From positions 1-64,000 of the forward strand of contig NZ_JOFQ01000024.1 in NCBI RefSeq assembly GCF_000718305.1: DNA of 64,000 nucleotides. The letters run 5' to 3'. This DNA comes from Streptomyces niger. GTDB taxonomy: Bacteria; Actinomycetota; Actinomycetes; Streptomycetales; Streptomycetaceae. Shown here one piece after another: positions 25,352 through 34,450 of this stretch (its first letter is position 1; every line of letters starts with the position of its first letter). Below the pieces are notes generated by a model. It saw only the letters and a program-made list of their open reading frames with translations. It was not told where the DNA came from and did not search any database. The position numbers and the translations under genes are program-made.

Positions 25352-27403
25352 CTACTTCTTCGTCGCCGCCTTCTCCTTCTTCGGCTGGGCGACCGGGCCG
25401 CGGCGGACCGAGCCGGGCGCGTTCCACTCGGCGTGCTTGCGGGCGCGGACCTTGGCGGCCTCGGAGGAGTCCAGCTGCCAGGGGACGGAGGTGACCATCA
25501 CACCCGGGGTGAAGAGGAGCCGGCCCTTCAGGCGCAGCGCCGACTGGTTGTGCAGCAGGTGCTCGTACCAGTGGCCGACGACGTACTCGGGGATGAAGAC
25601 CGAGACCACGTCGCGCGGGCTCTCCTTGCGCAGCGACTTCACGTACTCGATGAAGGGGCGGGTGATCTCCCGGTAGGGGGAGGCCAGGACCTTCAGCGGT
25701 ACCTCGATGCCGCGGCTCTCCCACTCGGCGCGCAGCGCCTTGGTGTCGGCCGGGTCGACGTCCACGCTGACCGCTTCGAGGGAGTCGGAGCGCATCAGCT
25801 TGGCGTAGTTCAGGGCCCGCAGGGTCGGCTTGTGGACCTTGGAGACCAGGACGATGGAGTGCACGCGGGAGGGGCGGGCGATCTCGTCGTCGGGCGAGTC
25901 CGCCGCGGCGATCTCGTCGGCCACCCGGTCGTAGTGCTTCCGGATCGCGGTCATCGTGACGTAGAAGATGACCATGCCGAGCAGCGCGACCCAGGCGCCG
26001 TGGCTGAACTTGGTGACCAGCACGACGACCAGGACCAGGCCGGTGAAGGTGGCGCCGAAGGCGTTGATCGCGCGGGAGCGGTGCATCCGGCGCCGCTTGG
26101 CCTGGTCCTTCTCGGTGGTCAGATGGCGGTTCCAGTGCCGGACCATGCCGATCTGGCTGAGCGTGAAGGAGACGAAGACGCCGACGATGTAGAGCTGGAT
26201 CAGCCGGGTGGAGTCGGCGCCGTAGATGTAGACGAGTATCGCGGCGGCGCCGGCGAGCAGCACGATGCCGTTGGAGAAGGCGAGCCGGTCGCCGCGGGTG
26301 TGCAGCTGACGCGGCAGGTAGCGGTCCTGCGCGAGGATCGAGCCGAGCAGCGGGAAGCCGTTGTAGGCGGTGTTCGCGGCGAGGAAGAGGACCAGTGCCG
26401 TGGCGGCGGCCAGGATGACGAAGGGCAGCGTGCCGTCGCCGAAGACGGCGGCCGCGACCTGCGAGATCACCGGGTTCTGGGTGTAGCCGGAGCCGACCGG
26501 GTGGCCGTTGTGCAGCAGGTCGGTGGCCGGCTTCTCGGCCATCTTCACGCCGGTGGTCATGGCCAGGACGATGATGCCGCAGAACATGGTGACGGCCAGG
26601 CCGCCCATGAGCGCCAGCGTCGTGGCGGCGTTCTTCGACTTGGGCTTGCGGAAGGCGGGCACGCCGTTGGAGATCGCCTCGACGCCGGTGAGCGCCGCAC
26701 AGCCGGAGGAGAACGCGCGCAGCAGGAGGAAGACCAGCGCGAAGCCCGCGAGGCCGCCCTGCTCGGCGTGGACGGTGTAGTCGGCGGTGGGGGCCTTCAT
26801 GGCGTCGCCGAGGACCAGGCCGCGGAAGGCGCCCCAGAGGATCATGGCGAAGACGCCGAGGACGAAGACGTACGTCGGGATGGCGAAGAGCTTGCCGGAC
26901 TCGCGCACGCCGCGCAGGTTCATCACGGTGAGCAGGAGGATCATCGCGATGGCGCAGAACGTCTTGTGCTCGACCACGAAGGGGATCGCCGAGCCCAGGT
27001 TCTCCACCCCGGAGGAGATGGAGACGGCGACGGTGAGGACGTAGTCGACCAACAGCGCACTGGCCACGGTGAGGCCCGCCTTGGGCCCGAGGTTGGTGGT
27101 GGCCACCTCGTAGTCGCCGCCACCGCTCGGGTACGCGTGCACGTTCTGCCGGTACGAGGCCACCACCGTGAACATCAGCACCACGACGGCGAGCGCGATC
27201 CACGGGCTGAAGTGGTACGCGGACACGCCGGCCACGGACAGGACGAGCAGCACCTCCCCCGGCGCGTACGCCACGGAGGAGAGCGGGTCGGAGGCGAAGA
27301 CGGGGAGTGCGATGCGCTTGGGGAGAAGCGTCTCTCCCAGCTTGTCGCTGCGCAGTGCGCGCCCGATCAAGATGCGTTTGGGCACGTCGGTCAGTTTGGA
27401 CAC
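25352..27403 (-). CDS. kimA: KimA-type (YdaO family) APC potassium transporter
   Basis: 683 aa from GTG 27403. A large APC-fold transporter (PVFASDPLSSVAYAPGEVLL, YPSGGGDYEVATTNLGPKAG, SSGCAALTGVEAISNGVPAF) with ~12 TM segments to residue ~470. A cytoplasmic C-terminal UspA-like domain (VHSIVLVSKVHKPTLRALNY, IPEYVVGHWYEHLLHNQSAL) and a Lys-rich tail follow. In B. subtilis KimA is a high-affinity K+ importer inhibited by c-di-AMP. Here it neighbours a TrkA-N channel-like gene, two trkA genes and kdpDE, which supports a K+ role. Many genomes label homologues only as APC amino-acid permeases. Its leader contains no ydaO riboswitch. Confidence 0.8.
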   Translation of the reverse strand: MSKLTDVPKRILIGRALRSDKLGETLLPKRIALPVFASDPLSSVAYAPGEVLLVLSVAGVSAYHFSPWIALAVVVLMFTVVASYRQNVHAYPSGGGDYEVATTNLGPKAGLTVASALLVDYVLTVAVSISSGVENLGSAIPFVVEHKTFCAIAMILLLTVMNLRGVRESGKLFAIPTYVFVLGVFAMILWGAFRGLVLGDAMKAPTADYTVHAEQGGLAGFALVFLLLRAFSSGCAALTGVEAISNGVPAFRKPKSKNAATTLALMGGLAVTMFCGIIVLAMTTGVKMAEKPATDLLHNGHPVGSGYTQNPVISQVAAAVFGDGTLPFVILAAATALVLFLAANTAYNGFPLLGSILAQDRYLPRQLHTRGDRLAFSNGIVLLAGAAAILVYIYGADSTRLIQLYIVGVFVSFTLSQIGMVRHWNRHLTTEKDQAKRRRMHRSRAINAFGATFTGLVLVVVLVTKFSHGAWVALLGMVIFYVTMTAIRKHYDRVADEIAAADSPDDEIARPSRVHSIVLVSKVHKPTLRALNYAKLMRSDSLEAVSVDVDPADTKALRAEWESRGIEVPLKVLASPYREITRPFIEYVKSLRKESPRDVVSVFIPEYVVGHWYEHLLHNQSALRLKGRLLFTPGVMVTSVPWQLDSSEAAKVRARKHAEWNAPGSVRRGPVAQPKKEKAATKK

Positions 27404-27862
27404 GCAGAGGATGCTAAGCCTTCGTCAAGGCCGTCGCCCACCCGCCACCCGAGGGGGCGAGGCGGCTCTCGAAGCACGCCGCGCGACGGGACCGCGCCCC
27501 CTCGGAGGGCATCTCCGGGGCTACGGAATCCGTCGTGCCCATGGCTCGAACGGGCCGCGTACGCCCCCCTTCCGCATCCCCCGAAAGGCGGAACTGCCTG
27601 CCCCGAGCGGGGTGTCCACACCCTCACCCCCGTGGAGGGTGGAGACAACCGATCCGCCGCGGGCGGCCGGCGGGCGAGCAGACCCCTGACGCTGCGCCGC
27701 CCGCCGCGCACCCGCCGGTGCGCCCCGATGGTGGCATTCGCCACGGCCTCGGCACATTGCCGGTTCCCGGCAATCTTTACGCGATTTTGATGGCTCACCG
27801 ACCCCCGCTTGCCCCACCGTCCGGTGGCTGCGGAGCCGGTGGGCAGGGGACGTCCGGAGGAG
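27404..27862. other. Long leader/spacer upstream of kimA
   Basis: 459 bases, no gene. Two structures stand out: an imperfect stem at about 27612-27645 (GTCCACACCCTCA pairing with TGGAGGGTGGAGAC) and the perfect inverted repeat at 27756-27774. I looked for the conserved c-di-AMP riboswitch blocks (CAGCTAACC, GGTAGGC) and did not find them. Confidence 0.55.
27756..27774. promoter_or_regulatory. Inverted repeat ATTGCCGG-TTC-CCGGCAAT
   Basis: Perfect 8-bp arms with 3-base spacer, 89-107 bases downstream of the regulator stop and ~350 bases upstream of kimA. No T-run on either side, so an operator is as likely as a terminator. Candidate binder: the adjacent PucR/CdaR-like regulator. Confidence 0.45.
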
Positions 27863-28969
27863 CTACAGCGGCCGGTCCGGCCAGCCCAGTACGCGCGCGC
27901 CCATCGCCGCCGTCTCCAGCGTGTAGCGCTGCAGCCCGTCGGCCGGGTCGTAGCCGGTCAGCTCCTTGATGCGGGCCAGCCGGTAGGAGAGGGTGCGCAC
28001 GCTGACCTGGAGCCGGCGGGCCGCCTCGGCGTTGACGTACGCGGTGGCCGCGCAGGCCCAGATCGTCTCCAGCAGCGGCCGCGCGCCGCCGCGCCCCTGA
28101 GTCAGCGGCCCCAGCACGCTGCGCACCAGGTCGGCCATGGCGGCCCGGTCCCGCAGCAGGACGGGAAAGACCAGCAGGTCGGCCGCGTACAGCACGGGGT
28201 CGGTCAGCTCCAGCTGGGTCGCGAGCTCCAGTGCGCCCAGCGCCTCCTCGTACGAGGTGACCACGCCACCCGCACCGGCGTGCGGGCGGCCGACCGTGAC
28301 CCGGTGCGCGGCGCGTCCGCCGGGGCCCGGGGTGCGGGCGTGCTGCGCGAAGGCGTCCAGGGCGCCGTCCCGGCCGCCCGGCGCCACGCACACCAGCCGC
28401 CCGGCCTTGGTGGCGATCAACACGTCGCGGTCCCCGAAACGGCTGAGCAGTTCGCGCTCCACGCGCCGGGCCACCGGATGCAGGTCGTCAAAGCGCTCCG
28501 GGCCCTCCGCGACGGCCACCGCGTGCTCCCCCGCCAGCCGCAGACCGAAGCGCTCGGCCCGCTCGGCGAGCCGGCCCAGGTCGCTGCGCCCGTAGAGCAG
28601 GTCGTCGACGAATTCGCGGCGCGCCGCCTCCTCCTGCCGGACCGCGAGCCGCTGGGCGCGCTCGTGTCCCTCGCCGAGCGCCGCGACCGCCGCCTCGACG
28701 GCCGCGAGCAGCGCGTCCCCGGTACGGGCCCGGTCGCCGGCGCTCGCGGCCCGCGCCACCCCGGGCAGCGAACCCCAGAGCCGACGGGTCTCCGCCAGGT
28801 AGCGGCCGATCAGCTCGCGCAGGCTCAGGCCCTCTTCGGCGGCCCGCTCGCCCAGGTCGCGCAGGACGTCCAGCTCGTCGCGGCGGGGCAGCCGCCCGGT
28901 CCGCGAGACCTCGTCGAGGAGGTCGGCGTAGCCGCCGAGGTCCTGCGATTCCGCTGCGCCGCGCTCCAC
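27863..28969 (-). CDS. PucR/CdaR-type HTH regulator
   Basis: 368 aa from GTG 28969, chosen because AGGGAG lies 8 bases before it; a reading from 29116 would add an atypical Arg/Pro-rich head. The N-terminal helical region carries LSLRELIGRYLAETRRLWGS, the middle is a GGDEF-like CdaR domain, and the C-terminal HTH_30 reads YVNAEAARRLQVSVRTLSYR, LARIKELTGYDP. Similar proteins regulate fatty-acid (FasR) or catabolic genes. Its place between kimA and a K+-channel-like gene hints at ion control, but nothing in the sequence shows the effector. Confidence 0.82.
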   Translation of the reverse strand: MERGAAESQDLGGYADLLDEVSRTGRLPRRDELDVLRDLGERAAEEGLSLRELIGRYLAETRRLWGSLPGVARAASAGDRARTGDALLAAVEAAVAALGEGHERAQRLAVRQEEAARREFVDDLLYGRSDLGRLAERAERFGLRLAGEHAVAVAEGPERFDDLHPVARRVERELLSRFGDRDVLIATKAGRLVCVAPGGRDGALDAFAQHARTPGPGGRAAHRVTVGRPHAGAGGVVTSYEEALGALELATQLELTDPVLYAADLLVFPVLLRDRAAMADLVRSVLGPLTQGRGGARPLLETIWACAATAYVNAEAARRLQVSVRTLSYRLARIKELTGYDPADGLQRYTLETAAMGARVLGWPDRPL

Positions 28970-29069
28970 TTGTCGTGCTCCCTGCCACCGCTCTGCCCGG
29001 CTCCTGCAAGCCGGTTCCGGGGCCTTGATCGCCGGCCTTGATTGCCGACTCCCGGACATCGGGACGGTA

Positions 29070-31178
29070 TCAATCCTGCCGGGACCCGGCAGATCCGTCC
29101 TGTCCGACCCCGGCAAGGCGGGGCCGGCGGCCCAGCAGCTCCCCCAGTCCCTCCCGGGTGGCGGCGATGACCACCCGGTCCTCGGGCCGCAGGACGTAGT
29201 CGGGCGGCAGGTCGCGGACGAGGCGCGCCGGCTCCCAGCGTTGCCCGTGCGCCGCCATGGTCTCCGGATCCTCGGCCGGGTCGGGGGACGCGCCGCTGTT
29301 CACGGCCACCACCCGCAGCCGCCCCGCCCGGAACACGTCGGCGGGCTTCCGGCCCACCAGTTCGGTCTGATCGCGCACGTCCACGTGGGCGACGAGCAGC
29401 AGCCGGCGCTCGACGGGAATGGCGCCCAGTATCTGGCGGCCCATCATGGCGCCGGCGAAGGCGGGCGCCGCCAGGAAAGAGACGCTGCGGCTGCGGGTGA
29501 CGGCGGTGGGATGGGCGGCGCGCAGCGTGCGGTAGACGGCGGTGGCGAACCGGTCGTCGAAGAGCCGCAGCGTCACGCGGAGCTGCGGCTTGACCGACCT
29601 GGCGTACAGCGACGCCTCCAGGTTGGTGCCGTCCTCGCTGGTCAGGGCGAGGAGCGTACGGGCGCGGGCGATGCCGGCCGCCTCCAGCACGCCGTCCTCG
29701 GTGGCGTCGCCGAGGACGGTCGGCACCCGGAGTCGACGGGCCAGCGGAATGCCGCGTGCGTCGGGGTCCTCCTCGACGCAGACCACCGGTACGCCCAGCT
29801 CGCGCAGCCGGGCCAGGACGCGGGTGCCGACCTTGCCGAGGCCGAGGAGGACGACGTGCCCGGAGAGGCCGCGCGGCGGGCGGCGCAGCGAGGACGCGTT
29901 GCGGAAGGTGCCGAGCGCTTCGAAGGCCGCGGCGACCAGGACCGGCAGCAGGAGCAGGCCGGTGAGCCCGGAGAGCAGCTGCAGCACCTTGCGGGCCATG
30001 CCGTCGTCGATCGCGGGGTCGTTGATCGCGAAGAGGTCCAGGAGGGAGAGGTAGACGGCGTGCATCGGTCGCTCCCCGGTGAGCAGCACGGAGAGCAGGG
30101 CCAGCGTCAGCACGGTGGCGACGATGCCGGCGACGGCCCAGCGCAGCCGAGGGGAGAACAGCGAGCTGAGGGGCGCGCCACGGCCGGTGAGGCGGCGGGC
30201 CGGCGGCCGCCGCCCGCGGTAGGAGACGGTCTCCAGCGCCACCGTGGCGCGGCCGGTGGCCGCCGCGGCCTCGGCGTCGTCGGGCAGCAGGGAGGGCCCG
30301 TCGTCGGCCGGGTGCCGGTGGCCGCGGCCGTGCCGGTGGCGGCCCGGCGGGGGCGGGGCCGGCGCGGGGTCACCCTCGTGGGCCGTCTCGTCCGAGGCGG
30401 CGGGCGAGAGGAGGGCCAGGGTGGCCAGGCTCTGGCCGGCGCGCGGCGGAGCGGGCGCGCCCGGGGTGTGCTCCACGGCCCGCAGCAGCAGCCCGTCGAC
30501 CTCGATGACCTTGCTGGTGCCGGCCACCGCGGTGGCGGTGAGCGCGGGCGCGACGGTGTCGGCGTCGGAGAGGACGGTGGTGGACGCGTCTATGTCGGAG
30601 CTGTCGGACCAGACCACGGCGGCGGCCTGGTCCAGCAGCTCCTCCAGGTGCTGGCCGAGGCGGCGGTTGTAGAGGCGGATGACGAGCCGCAGGCGGGGAT
30701 TCATGCGGCGGGCGCGCAGCGCGGCATGGATGTTGGTCTCGTCGTCGTCGTAGACGAGGGCCAGCGCGTCGGCCTCTTCCACGCCCGCCTCCGTGAGCGT
30801 CTCGTCGTCGGGCTCCGGCGCCCGCAGGACGCGTACGGAGTCCTCCGCCGCGTCCGACGGGGCGGCGTCGGACGCACGTCCGCCGTCGTCCGCGCGGCTG
30901 CCGTCCGCGGTGGTCGTCCGGCCGACCGCCGCGGTCACCCGGCCGAGGAGGGCGCTCGCCCGGCCGAGGCTGCCGCGCGCCGGCTCGGGGACGCGGGGGC
31001 CGCGCGGGTCGCGTACGGAGGGCACCACGAGGGTGACCCGCTCGCGGTAGACCTCGCGCAGCTCGACCGCGAGCCGGTGGGCCAGTGAGTCGTCGCCGCA
31101 CACCACCATGTGCGGGGTGGGCGGATTCGGTAGGGGCTGCTGTGGCACAGGAGACGAAGAGGACACGTCGCCCAGCAT
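29070..31178 (-). CDS. TrkA-N/CASTOR-type ion-channel-like protein
   Basis: 702 aa. An N-terminal RCK-like NAD-binding domain (HMVVCGDDSLAHRLAVEL, ALALVYDDDETNIHAALRAR) is interrupted by a disordered Asp/Ser/Ala stretch (~60-110). A proline/histidine-rich linker (~270-300) leads to two TM helices (~345-365 and ~400-425) with a short pore-like loop between. A second TrkA-N domain follows (HVVLLGLGKVGTRVLARL, LALTSEDGTNLEASLYAR) and then an RCK_C-like end (YVLRPEDRVVIAA). The layout matches castor/pollux-type cation channels rather than a TrkA subunit. No TVGYG selectivity filter is visible. ATG 31178 is divergent from the decarboxylase-like gene. Confidence 0.78.
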   Translation of the reverse strand: MLGDVSSSSPVPQQPLPNPPTPHMVVCGDDSLAHRLAVELREVYRERVTLVVPSVRDPRGPRVPEPARGSLGRASALLGRVTAAVGRTTTADGSRADDGGRASDAAPSDAAEDSVRVLRAPEPDDETLTEAGVEEADALALVYDDDETNIHAALRARRMNPRLRLVIRLYNRRLGQHLEELLDQAAAVVWSDSSDIDASTTVLSDADTVAPALTATAVAGTSKVIEVDGLLLRAVEHTPGAPAPPRAGQSLATLALLSPAASDETAHEGDPAPAPPPPGRHRHGRGHRHPADDGPSLLPDDAEAAAATGRATVALETVSYRGRRPPARRLTGRGAPLSSLFSPRLRWAVAGIVATVLTLALLSVLLTGERPMHAVYLSLLDLFAINDPAIDDGMARKVLQLLSGLTGLLLLPVLVAAAFEALGTFRNASSLRRPPRGLSGHVVLLGLGKVGTRVLARLRELGVPVVCVEEDPDARGIPLARRLRVPTVLGDATEDGVLEAAGIARARTLLALTSEDGTNLEASLYARSVKPQLRVTLRLFDDRFATAVYRTLRAAHPTAVTRSRSVSFLAAPAFAGAMMGRQILGAIPVERRLLLVAHVDVRDQTELVGRKPADVFRAGRLRVVAVNSGASPDPAEDPETMAAHGQRWEPARLVRDLPPDYVLRPEDRVVIAATREGLGELLGRRPRLAGVGQDGSAGSRQD

Positions 31179-31272
31179 GCCTGTTCGAAGATCATCCAGT
31201 CAGCCCGTTCCGGCCCACGATGCCCGTACCGGCCCCGACCGCACCTCCTGGCCCGACCGAAGGAGTCCCGCA

Positions 31273-31962
31273 GTGACCGACCGGACCGAACCGCCGGCGG
31301 GCCCCGGCTTTCCCGCGCCGCCCTGGCGCGCCCGCGGCAGCCTGTGGCTGTCCCTCTTCCGTACGCGCGCGCCGCTGCCGCTCCCCACCGGCCTCACGCC
31401 CCTCGGCAGCCGGCGCCTGCTCGCCGTCCTGCTCGTGCGCTACACGGAGGGGACGCTCCGGTACGACGAGTTCGCGGTCGCCTCCCCGGTCCGCAGCGGC
31501 CGCCACGTGGGGCTGCACTGCCACGGCATCTGGGTGGACTCCGAGGCTTCGTTGCGCGGCGGCCGCGACCTGTGGGGCATCCCGAAGGAGCCGGCCCGGT
31601 TCTCCTGGAGCGCGGACTCCGTCCGCGTGTCCGACGACGCCGGGACGATCGCGGCCCTCCGCGTGGGGCCGCACGGCAGGTGGCGCGTTCCGGTGCCGTA
31701 CGCCCCCGGCCACGTCTTCGGGCGGATCGGCGCGGACCGCGTCCAGCTAGCCGGCCGGCTCTCCGGGCGGCTGCGGACCGGCCGGCTCGGCGCCTTGGAG
31801 TGGAGTGGGCGACTGCCGGAGCTGCGGCGCGCGGAGCCGTTCTGCGCGCTGGCTCTCTCCCCCGCGCGCTTCTTCTTCCCGGCGGGGACCGTCGTCGACT
31901 CCCGGGGCGGGCCACTGCCGGGGCGCCCCGGCCGGGCCACCGGCCCCGACCCACGCGCCTGA
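31273..31962 (+). CDS. Acetoacetate decarboxylase-family protein
   Basis: 229 aa from GTG 31273 (AGGAG, 8-base spacing). It begins FPAPPWRARGSLWLSLF and carries the family core GIWVDSEASLRGGRDLWGIP then KEPARF, where acetoacetate decarboxylases have GRELWGFPKK. The Schiff-base lysine of true decarboxylases sits outside this motif and I cannot confirm it, so it may be a non-decarboxylating member. Divergent from the channel-like gene with a 94-base shared promoter region. Confidence 0.7.
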   Translation: MTDRTEPPAGPGFPAPPWRARGSLWLSLFRTRAPLPLPTGLTPLGSRRLLAVLLVRYTEGTLRYDEFAVASPVRSGRHVGLHCHGIWVDSEASLRGGRDLWGIPKEPARFSWSADSVRVSDDAGTIAALRVGPHGRWRVPVPYAPGHVFGRIGADRVQLAGRLSGRLRTGRLGALEWSGRLPELRRAEPFCALALSPARFFFPAGTVVDSRGGPLPGRPGRATGPDPRA

Positions 31963-32190
31963 ACAGGGGTCGGCACGTCCGGCGAAGGGCAGAAGTCCCG
32001 TCGTCCGGCCTGCCGGTTACGGTGGTGTCGCACATCAGCGGGGGGCAACTCCCCCGTTGCCGCATAAGCTCGTGACCGGGCGGTGCCGGGGCCGGGTGCC
32101 CCGGGCGGCCCCGTCCGCCGGAAAGAAAGTTGTGAGCAGGGTGTTGAGGCAGGCCAGCGGGCCTACGAGGAGTGCGGGGTAAGCGGGACG

Positions 32191-32859
32191 ATGCACATCG
32201 TCATCATGGGCTGCGGGCGGGTCGGATCCGCGCTCGCACAGACCCTGGAGAACCAGGGCCACACGATCGCCGTGGTCGACCAGGACCCCACCGCCTTCCG
32301 GCGGCTGGGCTCCGGCTTCGGGGGCCGCCGGGTGACCGGCGTCGGCTTCGACCAGGACACGCTCCGCGAGGCGGGCATCGAGGAGGCCGGCGCGTTCGCG
32401 GCGGTCAGCAGCGGCGACAACTCCAACATCATCGCCGCCCGGGTGGCCCGGGAGATGTTCGGCGTGGAGAACGTCGCGGCCCGCATCTACGACCCGCGCC
32501 GCGCCGAGGTCTACCAGCGCCTGGGCATCCCGACCGTGGCGACCGTCCGCTGGACCGCGGACCAGATGCTGCGCCGGCTGCTGCCCTCGGGCGCCGAGCC
32601 GCTGTGGCGGGACCCCAGCGGCGGTGTGCAGCTCGCCGAGGTGCACACCGACGCCTCCTGGGTCGGCCACAAGGTCAGCCGCCTCCAGGAGGAGACCGGG
32701 GTACGGGTGGCGTTCCTCACCCGGCTGGGCGAGGCCATACTGCCGACCTCGCAGACCGTCCTGCAGGAGGGCGACCTGGTGCACGTGATGATGCGCACCG
32801 ACGACGTGGAGAAGGTCGAGGCGGCGTTCGCCGAAGGGCCCGAGGAGGCAGGCGCATGA
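32191..32859 (+). CDS. ceoB: TrkA-family potassium uptake protein (CeoB-like)
   Basis: 222 aa. TrkA-N Rossmann domain (MHIVIMGCGRVGSALAQTLE, glycine motif GCGRVG; acidic VVDQD at strand 2) and a TrkA-C domain (~140-215; SHxQTVLQEGDLVHVMMR-like end). Cytoplasmic NAD(H)/nucleotide-sensing gating subunit. First gene of a two-gene operon, ATGA overlap with the next trkA. The pair corresponds to CeoB/CeoC of M. tuberculosis. I take ATG 32191; the frame stays open upstream to 32083 but lacks domain sequence. The 228-base leader shows no clear operator. Confidence 0.9.
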   Translation: MHIVIMGCGRVGSALAQTLENQGHTIAVVDQDPTAFRRLGSGFGGRRVTGVGFDQDTLREAGIEEAGAFAAVSSGDNSNIIAARVAREMFGVENVAARIYDPRRAEVYQRLGIPTVATVRWTADQMLRRLLPSGAEPLWRDPSGGVQLAEVHTDASWVGHKVSRLQEETGVRVAFLTRLGEAILPTSQTVLQEGDLVHVMMRTDDVEKVEAAFAEGPEEAGA

Positions 32860-33527
32860 GGGTCGCGATCGCTGGTGCGGGAGCGGTGGGACGCTCCATC
32901 GCGGGAGAGCTCCTGGAAAACGGCCACGAGATCCTGCTGATCGACAAGGCGCCCACCGCCATCTCGGTGGAGCGGGTGCCGCAGGCCGAGTGGCTGCTGG
33001 CCGACGCCTGTGAGATCACCTCGCTGGACGAGGCGGCGCTGCAGCGGTGCAACGTCGTCATCGCGGCGACCGGTGACGACAAGGTCAACCTCGTCGTCTC
33101 GCTGCTGGCCAAGACCGAGTACGGCGTGCCGCGGGTGGTCGCCCGCGTCAACAACCCGAAGAACGAGTGGCTCTTCAACGAGTCCTGGGGCGTCGACGTC
33201 GCGGTCTCCACGCCGCGCCTGATGTCCGCGCTGGTCGAGGAGGCGGTGAGCGTCGGCGACCTGGTACGGCTGCTGCGCTTCAGCCACGGCGACGCCAACC
33301 TCGTCGAGCTGACGCTGCCGCCGGAGGCGGCGCTCGCGGGCACCCAGGTCGGCGACGTGGAGTGGCCCGAGGACACCTCGCTGGTGACGATCATCCGCGG
33401 GACGCGGGTGCTGACGCCGAACAAGGAGGACGCGCTGGAGGCCGGTGACGAGTTGCTGTTCGTCGCGGCGCAGGCGCGGGAGGAGCAGTTGGAGGACCTG
33501 CTCTCGATGCGGCGGCCTACGGAGTAG
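32856..33527 (+). CDS. ceoC: TrkA-family potassium uptake protein (CeoC-like)
   Basis: 223 aa. TrkA-N (MRVAIAGAGAVGRSIAGELL, LLIDKAP) and TrkA-C (LPPEAALAGTQVGDVEWPED, DALEAGDELLFVAA). The start overlaps the ceoB stop by 4 bases, ensuring equal synthesis. The two proteins would form the gating ring of a Trk/Ktr-type transporter; no trkH/ktrB membrane subunit is in the window, so the partner is elsewhere or is one of the K+ proteins nearby. Confidence 0.9.
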   Translation: MRVAIAGAGAVGRSIAGELLENGHEILLIDKAPTAISVERVPQAEWLLADACEITSLDEAALQRCNVVIAATGDDKVNLVVSLLAKTEYGVPRVVARVNNPKNEWLFNESWGVDVAVSTPRLMSALVEEAVSVGDLVRLLRFSHGDANLVELTLPPEAALAGTQVGDVEWPEDTSLVTIIRGTRVLTPNKEDALEAGDELLFVAAQAREEQLEDLLSMRRPTE

Positions 33528-33540
33528 GCGGTGAGCCGAC

Positions 33541-33588
33541 CGATGGCGGAGGGCCCGGAACCGTACGGTTCCGGGCCCTCCGCCATCG
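33541..33588. terminator. 48-bp perfect palindrome, bidirectional terminator
   Basis: 24-bp arms with zero mismatches (CGATGGCGGAGGGCCCGG... mirrored), centred between 33564 and 33565, 13 bases past the ceoC stop and ~90 bases past the end of the convergent DUF3159 gene. No T-run. One of the longest uninterrupted dyads in the window. Confidence 0.85.
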
Positions 33589-33679
33589 CATCAGGGGCGC
33601 GGGGCGTGTCGGTCATGCGGCCCCGCCGCGTGGGCGCGGCCGGTCACCGCGGCGCCGCACCAGGCGATGACTGCCGCGG

Positions 33680-34447
33680 CTAGACGTCCCGGGTCGTCGA
33701 CTCTTGAGCGCGGACCCGGTCCTCCGCCTCCATCTCCGCGATCACGTCGATCGGGGCCGGGGCCTTCGCGAGGAAGATCCAGGTGAGGTAGACGCAGAGC
33801 AGGAACGGGGGGATGCCGAGCGCGACCTTGACCCAGCCGAGCTGCGTCGCATCGCCCCACCAGTACAGCGGGAAGAGGATCGCCGACTTGGCGAGCAGGA
33901 TGATGCCCCAGGCCCAGGTGGACTTGGTGTACGCCGAGAGCCGGCCGGGGTTGCGGGTGCGCCAGGAGAGGTTCTCGCGCAGTATCGGGCCGAGCAACAC
34001 GCCGATCAGCGGGAACTTGAAGAGCGCCGAGACGATGTAGACGACCGCGAGCCCCAGCGTGTAGAGCATGCCGGGCAGGTAGAAGTTCTTGGCGTTGCCG
34101 GACATCATCGCGAAGACCGCGCCGAACGCCACGCCGAAGACGCCGCTGAGGGCGTGCTTGAGCGTCTGCTTCCGGGCCAGCCGGGCCAGCGCGAGGACGA
34201 CCGTGAGGCCGACGGCCACGATCGCGGCCAGCTGGATGTCCCGCTTGATCGTGTAGAGCAGGACGAAGACCAGCCCCGGCACGGTGGTGTCCACCATGCC
34301 CCAGACCCCGCCGAACGCTTCCAGCAGCGCCTTCTCGGCGGACTCCTTGCCCGGTGCGTGCGCCCCCCGGCGATGGCCGGACGGCGCCGTGGCGTCGTCC
34401 GTCGGCTGATCCTCGTTGCTCGTGGTCGTCTTCTCGAACGACGTCAC
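33680..34447 (-). CDS. DUF3159 integral membrane protein
   Basis: 255 aa. A hydrophilic N-terminus (~40 residues) is followed by ~6 TM helices (VWGMVDTTVPGLVFVLLYTI, DIQLAAIVAVGLTVVLALAR, FGVAFGAVFAMMSG, GMLYTLGLAVVYIVSALFKF, GIILLAKSAILFPLYW, VALGIPPFLLCVYLTWIFL). The signature NPGRLSAYTKSTWAWGIILL is typical of actinobacterial DUF3159. Function unknown. Two bases separate it from the OB-fold gene upstream, so the two are co-transcribed. Position next to trkA genes is conserved in streptomycetes as I recall. Confidence 0.87.
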   Translation of the reverse strand: MTSFEKTTTSNEDQPTDDATAPSGHRRGAHAPGKESAEKALLEAFGGVWGMVDTTVPGLVFVLLYTIKRDIQLAAIVAVGLTVVLALARLARKQTLKHALSGVFGVAFGAVFAMMSGNAKNFYLPGMLYTLGLAVVYIVSALFKFPLIGVLLGPILRENLSWRTRNPGRLSAYTKSTWAWGIILLAKSAILFPLYWWGDATQLGWVKVALGIPPFLLCVYLTWIFLAKAPAPIDVIAEMEAEDRVRAQESTTRDV

Positions 34448-34450
34448 CGG

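Noticed and set aside
23946..27790. Plus-strand frames of 454 and 827 codons
   Set aside because: Antisense to the methyltransferase and kimA. Composition (Glu/Asp/Gly/Val runs) is typical of shadows.
27404..27862. Possible ydaO riboswitch before kimA
   Set aside because: Expected because B. subtilis kimA has one, but none of the conserved blocks (CAGCTAACC, GGTAGGC, GGGGAGCC) occurs on the kimA strand.
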